Source of the DNA: Romanomermis culicivorax
Lineage: Eukaryota > Nematoda > Enoplea > Mermithida > Mermithidae
Reading direction: 5' to 3'
DNA length: 64,000 nucleotides
Assembly: GCA_963922205.1 (NCBI GenBank)
Contig: CAWUHX010000291.1
Span: forward strand, 248,001 to 312,000
A program made the position numbers and the translations under genes. Within the stretch, counting starts at the first letter, position 1, and every line of letters starts with the position of its first letter. Below the pieces are notes generated by a model, which saw only the letters and a program-made list of their open reading frames with translations, was not told where the DNA came from and did no database searches. Positions 11,001 through 23,000 of the stretch are shown here, piece by piece.

Positions 11001-14000
11001 ATTTTTACTCATAATCGTTTTCATCTTATTCATTGTAAATCACAATGCGAGCTTTTTTGCCAATACAATGGCGCATATAACGAAGAAACGCGTGGGCTTC
11101 ACCCATTAGGAACTGAAATGCGTGAGCGGGCATTTGTTGAGCATCGAAATCGGGATAATCCCATAGATTATTTGTGGCCATATTGAAACGGTTTTTGGCA
11201 GTTGCAATACGTTCATCCAATTGTTGATACGTTCCATCTCTACGCTTTGGCTGATAAATATGGCCCAATAAATTTCGAATACGAATCTGATCTCGATTGT
11301 GCAACGGTTGTAAAAGATGCAAAAAATTACGGATGGCTAAGTGGAACTCACGAACTTCAACTAAATTTAAGCGATTATGATAGCCCTCGGCGTGGTTTGT
11401 TGTTCGAGGGCCATCGTTGCTCCAATGACTCCACATGGTCACGGGAAATTGCCGGTTATTGATCCATGTAGATTGAAAATAAATACGGAATTCCTCCAGC
11501 TTTGCAGCTCTAACTGCATCGTCAACGTGTGGAATATTCCAAATAATAGCATTATAGGTTGGAACAATTAATGTGGTAGGGAGAAGGGCTAACGCTTTAC
11601 AACAACCGATCCACTCTCCAACGGCCCCTTCTTCCACCCAAACGTTGCGCAGTCCAAGATTGTTCAGTTTTCGATTAAGAGCTTGAGAAAAGTGGAACAT
11701 ACAGCCTTTTATCGCAAGTTCGGGAAAAACTTGTCGCACGGCTGCATGTGCAGCCACTTCGAAATCCATATGTATAGTGGCCAATGCTCCAAGGCCACCA
11801 TGATTTTCAATAATTTTTTGGCGAAGTTGTGTAAAAAGCGTGACATATGCCGCAACGGTTTTCGACTGCATTAAAGCATGGCAAATGGGCACGGCTTAAA
11901 ATTGGAAGTTTCCCCAAGCGTGGATAGTGTACAGCTGCACAAAATCGTTTGGAGCCACCTAAAAAACTATAGTTAACCTTTTCATGCATCAGAACTGAAT
12001 TACACATTGTTTGTCTATTCATTGCATTTCTTTCTTTTCTTTGTTTCTTTCCCTTTGTTCATTCTTTATATCTCATGTAAAATATTCTGACAGGTAAAGA
12101 AAAAGAAAAAATTAGATAGAAAATAGAAAAAAATCTGATAAAAAAGAGAAAAGCAAAAATTGAAAAATAAAGGAAAAAAAGACACAAGAAGAAAAACGAG
12201 CACGTGTAAACGAAAAACGAACATGAGTAAAACGAAAGAAAAATATAAATGGAAGAGAATGGGCAAAGAAAGAAAACAGAAAGCCGAAAACATTAAAGCA
12301 AAAAGGAAAAAATTTAACAATGAAGAACAGATAAGGAACGGGCAGAGAAAGACAGTAAAAATGACTGCAATGAAAAGTAAAATATGAAAAAAGGAAATGA
12401 AAACAAAAGAAAACTAAACTGGTTAGAAAAGGCTGAAAATACTGAAAAAACAGTGTTTCCGGACTTGGGCCCGTTTTACTGTGATGCCGTCATTTGCTGG
12501 ATGCACAATGCACATAACTCATGAGAAACTCTATTTTTTTGTTTCATTTCTTTTTTCTTCTTTTTCTCTTTCGCTATTCTTTTTTCCATGTCTTTTGTCC
12601 TCAACTCATCCTTTTATATTTTTTATTCAATTCTTTCACTTGGTTGTAACCCTTTGACTTCTCTTTTATTTTCCTAGTTTTTATTTTTATTTTTTCTGCT
12701 CTTATATTCTCTTTTATTTCTCTTTTATTTATTTTATTTAGTTTCTCATTCTTCTTCTTTTCCTCTTTTGCGTGGCTATACTTCTCGGGAGCCAAATGTT
12801 CAAAGCATGGGTGTTGGAAAGAATCTGAATCCAGCCAGAATGGGCAAATGAAAAGAATCTTAATCCAGCCAGAATGGGCAAATGAAACTCCCCAAATCAA
12901 TTTGCTTCAGTTAAACTTTTTGTGAATTTTTTGGTCCATTTTTCCAAATTATGCACTGTGTGACCTCCATAAAATCCCCAGCATCCGTGCTGCAGCACTC
13001 CACTTGCACAAGATGGAAAAAATGAAAAAGATGGTTTTTTGTGAATCAGCGGATCAAAACTCCCAGTACCGCACCTACGTATTATGAATACATGCTCATA
13101 CTAATTGTTTGAGACGTCACTATAATTATGTAAATTAACTGTATAAAAAAAACTTGCCTTAAAATGTGCCGTCCATTATCAAAGCCGAGCTTTGCGAAAT
13201 AATGTTGATGTCCAAATCCGAACAAAAGGCTAAAACTTTCTCTTCCCGGTTGCTGCACAGAAGCCATCTCTCATTGGGATATTGGGACCCAGGGTCAGCA
13301 TATCGACCACGTTCAGTTGTTAGATATTCGTCGGGTAGATCAAAAGGGTCTGGCACGGGAATTCTGCCTTTTTGGAACCAACGTCGCAGTCCGCTTCTCA
13401 TTGTTTTGTAATCCGGTAAATTTTGCTCAATGGCAGCATTTTGTTCAGCATTCCGAAAACGCCGATTAATTTCCGAATTCATGTCCACGTGTGCCTCCAA
13501 TGGTCGCTTTTGTCCTTTCGGGCATTTCGACCTGGCTTCCCGATTTAATTCTAAAGCGTTTACTGATCCAAAATTTCGATATTCACAATCGCTGTGATGC
13601 CCATCGATGGGATTCTTCAGTATCAAATCATTTTTGATGACGATCGTAGAATACAATTCATTTTCTTCTTTCCCACGAATTTTGAGAATTTTTTCGCATT
13701 GTAAGCATATCCAATATTCGTTAATACTTCCATCACTAAGTTCTCTTTGCGATTTTTTACGAAATTGATAAATTTCATTGGAATTTAACGGATTTGCATA
13801 AGAAATCAGACGTGCTTTTAGAGAATGATTTAAAGCATAATGCGCTTCGCCGAAATTCATTTTAAGGTGTTCACAGTACTTTCACAAAATTTTAGTGACT
13901 GAGTTTTCAAAAATTCAGTTCGAAAAGGCAGTTTAATTTGCATAAAGTTATACATGATCAATTTTTGGAATTGCGATGGACGCTGAAAAAATTTTTTTTA

Positions 14001-17000
14001 TGTTAATGAGATGCGTTCATTGTACGAGTATTATTTGACCGGGTTACTTCGTAGTCAATGAAAATTCAATAATATTTCTTTTGAAGCAAATAGCATGTGA
14101 AAATTTATAACTTGCTGCGCTTTTGAAACACTTTTCCACCATTTGCTGCGCTTTTGAACTTTTTAACATTAGGGTATAGCCAGCACTGCTGCGCTTTTGA
14201 ACTTTTTACATGTGCTGCGCTTTTGAAACTTTTGCTGCGCTTTTGAACCCGCTGCGCTTTTGAACCCTACCTGGAAGAAACAAGAGATTCATGCTTAGTT
14301 TTTATCGGCAGTCTGTGAGATGTACATAACGTGATTTGCATCTGGTAATGTCGAAGCTGACGCAATAGTTTTGTGGTTACTGTAATTTTGTGCTAAATTA
14401 GAAGTTTCAATATAAGAAACTAAGTTACTTAGAGAATACTCTGAATGCTCTATAATGGCGGTAGAATTGGGAACTTTCGGTGAACTTTTTTTATGCACGT
14501 TGTAGAATCTACAGATCAGGCTTGTCGACACGGTTAACGTATCTCATCCATAGGCCCCACTATGTCATGCGTTTCGAAGATTGATATGCGTTTTGAAGAT
14601 TGATATCTATATAACTTTTTTCATAGTCAATGCTTTGTCACATTTCAGAAAAATTACTTGATTTTAAGGTAAAAAATGTCTTTGCAGTTCCGAATGATAT
14701 ATATAGTTCAATGACATTAATTATCTATGAAGATTTTATGCAGTTATTTCTTTGCACTCTCACAATCAATGAAAAATTGAAAATATAAAAAAATTACCAA
14801 GTTTCCTGGAACTAGTACTTATGCCCCTGATTATCAGACTTAACGATCCTAGATCATAGAACGGGATTCTCACTGTTTAGTTCATTCAATTTTTGGTTAT
14901 TTTCACTGTAAGCTCAGATTGCAATTGAAGAATGATGTTCATTACTCAAAGTAAAAATCAGCATCGAAAAATAGTGGTTTATTATGAACGAGTATTTCCC
15001 ACGATATACAACAAGTAGACATGAACTTTCAAGCTGAGAAACTTGAGTTTATAAGCTATCTAATGAATAAAATCCAAAAAATTCAGCTTGATATTGGCTG
15101 AGATACTACATGTCTCCTAGGGGTCGTTCAACCACATTGCATAATTGAAGTCAATAATTGATGAGTTAGGCTCACAAGTATAGACCTATTGTTTGGAAGA
15201 TACGTGAGTTTTTTGGAACATAGCCAAGGAATCTTCTGGAAACTTTCTCAGCTTTCGTAGTGCCAATCTAACCGCTTTCAAACGGTATGTGGACGGTTGA
15301 TCGAACTGTTTAGAAAATTTGATGATAAATTTTGGCAGGTGCATCCCTGCGGGAGCGATTTCTGGAACATTCCTCAACATCAAGGTTCTGTTCTGCTATC
15401 CATATTTTAAATTTATTTGTTCCCCTAATTGAATTTCTTCCGTGATGAATCAGTCTCGAGTTCTCTACGTTGCTGTTTCCGTGCATGCATAATATGCTAT
15501 TCAAGAGTCACATCATGTGGAATTTTTGCCAAATGCGCTATGTATGGCCTGTCTACTCTTCACTCCATTTCGTATCGATTTTTCGACTTTTCTAGAGCAG
15601 GAAAGAACGCAAGGCCCGTGAGACTTCTGTTCAAAAGAAAGAAAAATGCAGAACTGCTGTGTATATATGGAAGCTCTTTCGTTACAGTATTTTTCTGTCT
15701 ATCCTTCATTCTATCCTTATTTGCATAATAGCGTTAGTGCTTAATAATCATAGCATCGTCCCCTTTTCTTACCTGGTCATTTATTTTGGATCTATTAGTT
15801 TGAGATGCCTCGGTTGGATTCCTTGATTTTTTCCATGGTTTAATATACTTACTTTTAACTTGATTCAGTTTATGCTCATGAATTTATTTTTCGATACGGC
15901 ATTGAAACAAGCTTTTCAAGGTGGCGTCAATTCCGTTTTGAAAAAATGTGGTAATGAACTTATGAAGTTTTTATTATGACTTGGTTGTTCGTGGATTTTG
16001 GACCAATTTTATGATAGACATTCGTGTTGAAATCAGAGTGAAATCCTGTGAGTAAATAGTGAATTGGAATTTGAATATTGTCCATTTCAAGCAACTTGAA
16101 AAACTTGAAATCTATCTGAAACGGTCTAGTCATAATCTGTTAAGTTCATAAAATTTGTAGCTCGAAAATAAAAGAATCAGTGTTTGAAGTCTGATACTGG
16201 AAAAGTGATTGTTTTTCTGCTAGATAAAAGTATCACCACATTTGGGAAGCGAAATATTTTCGCGAAACTGGAAGAAATTGAAACATTCGAGGCATTTTTC
16301 GGCGAATGAATTTTCTCAGTTTTCTGTTGATTGTGGACTTACCATTCCATATTTGTTGCACAAATTAGTTGAATCGGGAACATTTTACTACTGCCTGCAG
16401 GTGTAGACGCTAAACTACAATTCACGCCAGACCCGTTGACTTGCGAATCCGGCTATGCTCAGTGGCTCAACGGCATGAAAGCTGTGGCCAGACTTCCCGA
16501 TGGCATTCCCGAACATTTCCGACAGAAGGTTACCACTCGTTTCAGGGTGTCAGTTTTCTTGTGAATGAAAGTCACATGTATGCATGTGTAATCGATTAAT
16601 CTCGTTGAGATCTTCCCAAAAACATGACTTAAAATTGTGTAATGTGTATCTCAACTATCGACCTTGCACAGATTTTTGTTGCTCTTGGTGAAGTATAGTT
16701 TCACGAAATGATCCAAGGCCTGCAAGAGATCGTAACTGCATATCAAAGTATTGGTTTTCAGCTTTATGTTATGCAGCAAAGACTTTCATTTGCGGAGGAA
16801 AGGTTTTCAAGGCACATAATTAGAACGTTTTCAGCTCTGGATCACATTGGCTGATCATTACGTTAAAACGCAGCAAATAAATTGGGACGATATCAAGCGA
16901 TGGGCTTTCAATGATAGGATGAATCCTGACGATGATGAATTGAGCTTGCAAATCGTGAAAGTAAGTTTTTTGCATGAAAATTTTTTATCTGTGTGTTCTA

Positions 17001-20000
17001 CTTCTCAAACAGATATATCCGAATCAATGCGGGATTTCAGTCCTTCGTTGGAATCATTCATCAGGTGGTTTATCTGCGTATTTCTTGAAAGTAATGGAAA
17101 TGATATATTGTTGAAAATGCTCCCTCCTGATCAGCGTGATTGCAAGAATTTTAGCCCGTGTTTGAAACCATATGGAGCCATAGTCAATCAAAAAATTCGC
17201 ACATTTTTTGCGAATTGGAGGAGTGACAATTTTCTTGTGAAAATAACCAGTGATGTGAATATTCTGCTTCATAACAAATTTCATTCAATGTAGGAATTTC
17301 AGTCCTCTTTGGAAGCCGTGCATTGAATTGTTTTAACATTTCGTAAGAGGAAATTTTGTGTGGAGAAATTCAGTAATATGTATTCTGCTTTTCAACCAGA
17401 ATTACCGAGTGAACGGATTTCCATCCTACTCTGAAACCGCGAGAAATCATATATTATATCTTGCAGGCTGTGAAAATAAAACTTATATGGAACAAATTGA
17501 GTGATTTCCCTTCCTGCATCTCGGTTAAACTAATCCAGAGCAGAGGTTTCAGTCCCACTTGAAACTGTAAAATCATAGGTCAAAGAAGAACTTAGCACGT
17601 TCATGCAAACCGTGAGGGTGACATTCATACATCCGTGTGAGATAGGTTTGACGACCTCACCTAGACTGGTGTTTGACGCCATTCAAACAGGGACTCTTCA
17701 GGCGAACAGAAATCGTTTTCTTGTAGAATGCAACAAATTTGATGTTTATCGATAGATCTCATTGAGATCTATCGACTTGGTGATTAAAAGTTCGTTAAAA
17801 ATTGGTTGACCTTCCCAAGATTTTCCTGTGACATTTTTGTGCAAATCTTGTATTCTGATGACCAACCTGTGTTATTCAATGCAGTAATTTCAGAGCGAAA
17901 TTGTAAAGTCATTGGTGAAAGCCAGATCTTCTATATGAAAGTATGTAGCAATGTGCGCTTTCTGTTCGCATCAGTTTTTCAATGTGACATTTCTGTCCTC
18001 GTGTGAAATTCCGTGGCATGGGTTCTCGTTCACTTGCATATTTTTTCACTAATTTGTTTTTCATCATATTCTTCTCAATTAGGATCTACATCGAACAGGG
18101 TGGTCGGGTTTGGACGGCGACAAAGAGCGTATCATTTTGAGAAGGGTGCTTTTGGCTTACGCTCGTTACAACAAAAGCATCGGTTATTGTCAAGGTTTCA
18201 ACGTTATTGTGGCCTTAATTCTAGAAATTACGGGTTATAACGAAGAACAAGCTTTTAAAGTGAATAGAACGACGTTCAATCAAATTTTTTTATCTTCTCA
18301 TTAGACAACTTGGTAAACAACCCTGATTAATTGGAAAAATATTTTTCATAAACGAAAAAACTAATAGATTCGTTTCTCATGCTTTCCAGTTTCAAGATGC
18401 AATTCATGAGCAAAATGCCGTGAACATACACTTAACCTGGAAGAGGATTATCATATACATAAATAGACGGACCTCATTGGACTGAACTTTTCCGAACCAA
18501 AATTCAGCGATCAATTAATAAATCTTGTTAAGATCTATTCAAAAAATCTACTACTAAATCTAAGATCTACTACTAAATCTTGTTAAGATCTACTAAAATA
18601 GTGTACCTCTTTTTGGCTGAGTTATGTACGTTTAAGTTTAATGATAATCTGTTTGACTGTTCATTTGCTAACATGATTCTACATGACCTACATAATCCTA
18701 AAGAACATGGTCCTACGGCAGAAGTCATGTAACTTATTATGTTTGTTACGCATAGTGAATTTCATTTACCTACGGTTTCATATTCAACTATGCCAGTTCT
18801 GATGAGGAAATGTGTGTAAGTGTAAATGTTGAAATTGCACACACTGTATTGCTTTCGATAGCCCACCTCAAACAGATTAACGTTACACTTACCTTTTTTC
18901 CGCGTGAGCTTCTTTACACCGAAATTTTAATGGATGTGCGGAAACAATAGAAAGTTAAGGGTCATTGATACTTGCCTTTTTCGGCGGAACGGAACGGAAT
19001 GCAATCGACTCAACGTTACCGAACGAAAGGGAAATTTTCGTTCCGTTCGGTTCGGTTGGGGGTTACCGTCAGTTATTTTCTAGAAAATCGCAGTTATCCT
19101 TTCCGATCGGAAGTGAATATTCAGGCCGAATGTTTGATTGGGTAGCAGATCCGCTACCTACTGCACATCCGCTACCTAGTGCACATCCGCTACCTAGTGC
19201 ACGACCGCTACCTGGTGCACATCCGCTACCATAGTCAGATCCGCTACTAGACAGCAAAAAATGTGAAAAAGGTTATGCTATTGTCGAAGACAAAAGAATA
19301 AAAGAAAATGGAATACGGTAGGCGTTCTGCGTGATAAAAAATATTTTGTTTGCCACTTTTATGGAACCGCAAGAATGGTTAAAAAGCGTAATACTACAGA
19401 GAGTCTACCTGAAGATAAGTCACTAATGAGTAAAGATAAGTAAAAAAATCATAAAAATGACCACGCAACCACATTCTAATGCGTGAAGAATTCTTATTTA
19501 CATAACAAAGTGACCACACAAGCACCTCGAGTGACAGAACAATCAGCCTAGACGGACGTTTTTCATTCTTTACCTGTACCAATCCGGGTGATGAAAATAT
19601 CGTTTTCGTTTTGTTTTTTAATTTTTTTCAAATACTTTTTTATTATTTTCAAATATTTTATCATTTTGAGTTCAAAATTAAAAAAAAAACTATTGTTGAA
19701 TATACCTCCCGAGTAGATGAAGGACTGATTATTTTCAGCAAACGTGGATCCATGGCAATTATCCCATTTCTATCGAAAATTATTGGGATAACCCTGGGTT
19801 TAGAACAACAAACCCCTGCATCTCACCGGGGTTCGTGGCACGCATTTAGCAGAACACAATTTCTTGCATTTACTTCTGAAAATACGGGAAAAATAGAAAA
19901 TTTTGAGTCGCATCGGTTGCAAACTAATTGGTAAAAAAATTAAATGAGCCTAATAATTTGTAAATGTATACTGTACATTCTTCCATAATGAAATCCTGCC

Positions 20001-23000
20001 TAGGTTATTCAACGCAAAAAGTAAATGTAACGTGTTACTTATATACCTCAGCAGAAAGTAGCGGATGTGCACTAGGTAGCGGATCTGACTATGGTAGCGG
20101 ATGTGCACTAGGTAGCGGTTGTGCACTAGGTAGCGGATGTGCACTAGGTAGCGGATCTGGCACCGACCCGAATGTTTCAAGCTGTTGGCGATCCGTTCCG
20201 TCGAAAAAGGCAAGTATAAATGACCCTTTGGCCTAAAGTCTGAAATATACTTCCCTGTACATAGCAGAAGTGCGATACGTAAGAATGGTCTTTTTTCTTG
20301 AAATGCTTCTAAATAACGAGAGTGGAAAGCAATTACTATTTCAGACTTTTAAGATTTTCACTTAACTAGCAGACTATAGTTCTTGTCTACTTGCGTTCAG
20401 CAGTTCACTCGCCTAAGTATGCGGATGAGAATACGTAACGTATGCTCCTACGAACGCATTTCTACGTACTTCTTCAAAAGTAGCAAAAGTACAAGTGGGA
20501 CGAATCTTACTTTTAAGTGATACTTTACAGTAAAACCACCGAAAATGTGTGCATGTACTAGCCTGATTGCCACATCGGAACAATTACTTGTCATTTTGTT
20601 GACTTCTATTTTTTTCTGACGCGGTGAACTATTTTCGGTGCAAGTAAAGTTATTATTATTTTTGCAAGTCGAACTTTAGTTAAAACAATTGAATTTAAAA
20701 AAAACGATAAAAAACAAATTTAAAAAAACGATAAAAAACAAATTTAAAAAACATTTATTTTTTGAATTCGGAATAATGGAAAAAAAATTTAAAATTTCGT
20801 AAATGAAATTTGAATTTTTCAAACTGATTCTTTTTTATTTTGAACAAAATTTACAAAATTTGAATTGAACAAAATTAAAAGCTTAATTTTTTACATTTAT
20901 AAAAAACGATTAAAAAATCTTTAAAAACTAAAATTTTTCCCAATTGACAAATATTAAAAATTTGTTGAAATAAAATTTAAATTTTTCGAATTAATTTTTT
21001 AAAAATTTGAACAAAATTTAAAAAATTAAATATTTTTGAATTAAAACCTTGATTTTTCTGAATAAAATTTTTAAAAATTTAAACAAGATTCAGTTTAAAT
21101 TTAAATTTTTTTTTTAAATTTCAATTAAAAAGGCGATTAAAAATTATTGAAAAACTTGAATTTTTAAGATGAAAAAATTGAAGAATTAAATTGAAAAAAA
21201 CACTGAAAATCTCAATAAAAAAACTGATCGGAAATATTTGAAAACTCGAATTTTTTTAATTAAAAAATGGAAGTGTTTCCATTAAAATCAAGGTGAAAAT
21301 ATGAAAACTAGCTGATGAAGTTGAGTGAATAAACTGTTATACACAATAACTTCAATTCGATGATGAAAAATGATAAAAATCAATTGAACTCGCTTTCTTT
21401 GTATATTTATTTATACTTGTAAGCATATAATGAAATTCGTGCTCGTAGTAGGTCGTACTTGAGAACGGACCTACTTATGTTTGTTTGGGAAGTACTTAGT
21501 AGCTTTTGGAGGTACATAAGTACCACTCACGTATGCTACGTACAGGGAAGTATATATTCGGCTTAATTTGACCTGTGGAACAACAAAAGATCTAAACATA
21601 CAACTATAGTCTCATTTGATAGAACACTGCAACTATCAAAGAAGTTCCCTAAATCGATGTGTGTAAGAATCACCCGATCAACATTATCTAGGGTGATAAC
21701 CTAAGAAAATTTGACCAGAATTTTATATTAAGTTGTTCAGTTTTTGACGCTGACCAGTGTTTTTTTAGCGGCACACCCATTAGCAATGCCGCTAATGGCA
21801 GTTTGACTCCATTAGCGCGAAAAAAATCTCATTAGCGTACAGTAGTTTATTTCTTTTTACAATAGTGATCAAGTTATTGGTGATTGTATCAAGCATTATT
21901 GAGAAATGTGTTATTGTAATCTTATTTTTTGACAGCGTTCTTCAAAACGTACCAACCTATATTTACAGGGCCGTAACCGAGCAAAAAAAACTTTTCCGGC
22001 GCCCAGCGCAGGGAAAATTTTCAGGTTTTTACATTCCAAAATGCTGGAAAATGTATGTTCCCAACAATTATTCCTGGACAGAAGCTCTAAATTTATAGTC
22101 TTGTTATGATGTTTTTATCGTCTTTCAATCGCAGATTGGGAAGGTTCACGTTTCAAAAGTTGGAAAACTCCAAACGAAGCGAGAGAATAAAATTCTGAGA
22201 AGTGATGAAAAATCTCAATTATCACCAAATTATTGACTCTTACTAAATTAGTAAAAAACCGATGATGTAATTCAATTGATAGAAACTGATGAAGGTTAAT
22301 TAGTAAGTGGAAGTAGGTATGCTAACGGCCACGCCTGATAGAAATCAATGTCTGTTATACTCATTTTGAGGTTTTGACCTTCTGAAAATCACCAAAATGA
22401 ATCTTTTCGGTTTTGAAGTGAAAAAATATTTTCTTATGAAAAAAATGCCCAAAATTGTTTCCTTATTTCGAAATTTATTTCTTTAAAAGATCCTATTGAG
22501 GAGAAAAACAGTGCTCCAAACGTGACGAGAGAAAAAGTTGTAGAGATTGATGGAAAATCTCATTTAATGGCAAAATGTTTTCTTGTAACTAATGAAAAAG
22601 AGATGAGGTACAATTCAGTTGATTGAAACTGCTGAATGTTAAGTAGTAAGTGGAAGTAGATACGGTAATGGCCATGTCGGGTAGAAAACAATGACTGTTA
22701 TACTCATTGACCGGCGCGAAGCGCCGGAAAATTTTGAAATTTTTCTCTGTAAGAAACTCGAAATCGACATAAGACAAAGTCCCAACGGCCTTGTATATTC
22801 ATCATAGTAAATTCTGAAATAAAAATTCGGTCATTAGCGCTCCGCGCTAATGACCAAAATTATTCATTAGCGCGGCCCATGCTTTATTAGCGCCGCGCTA
22901 AAAAAACAGTGGTCGCTGATTATATTGGTAACGATCATTTTACGCAAAACTCATTTTTCACGAAATTGTGGGCATATAAAGTAGGAAAAATTTTGCATAA

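Larger units (their letters stand above)
10282..14273 (-). mobile_element. MULE (Mutator-like) DNA transposon, 4.0 kb
   Basis: The element has inverted terminal regions built of tandem copies of a 14-bp motif, an 8-bp GAAGAAAC duplication and a two-exon transposase on the - strand with a FLYWCH-like finger and a MULE DDE domain. It sits antisense in an intron of the TBC1D30 gene. The outer ends read GGGAGTCAAAAGCGCAGC on the left and, on the other strand, AGGGTTCAAAAGCGCAGC on the right. At least one stop codon, and probably a one-base insertion at a splice donor, suggest this copy is no longer autonomous. Confidence 0.85.
8026..15868. other. TBC1D30 intron(s) carrying a MULE; missing exon expected here
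   Basis: The phase changes from 1 at the end of the first exon to 0 at 15869, so at least one more exon should lie here. In the family this part is a coiled coil of about 60 residues before the TBC domain. I searched 8026-10281 and 14282-15868 and found no frame convincing enough to annotate. The MULE (10282-14273) fills the middle. Confidence 0.6.
18958..20227. mobile_element. Non-autonomous TIR element with inverted 18-bp arrays
   Basis: The 1270-bp element begins AGGGTCATTGATACTTGCC and ends with its near-complement. The inverted identity covers roughly 40 bp, to CGGAACGGA. Just inside are inverted tandem arrays of an 18-bp unit, GTGCACATCCGCTACCTA, at 19145-19245 and 20057-20160. Flanks are TTA on the left and TTG on the right, an imperfect 3-bp duplication. 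The AGGG(T/C)CA end resembles the PIF-like MITE at 6103-6379. No transposase is encoded. Confidence 0.7.

Noticed and set aside
12160-12387. Lysine-rich 75-codon frame as a small basic protein
   Set aside because: It lies in a purine-rich low-complexity part of the MULE transposase intron, antisense to it.
17029-18006. CRISPR-like array of repeated TTTCAGTCC motifs
   Set aside because: The DNA is eukaryotic, the spacing is irregular and the copies are degenerate; no cas genes occur.
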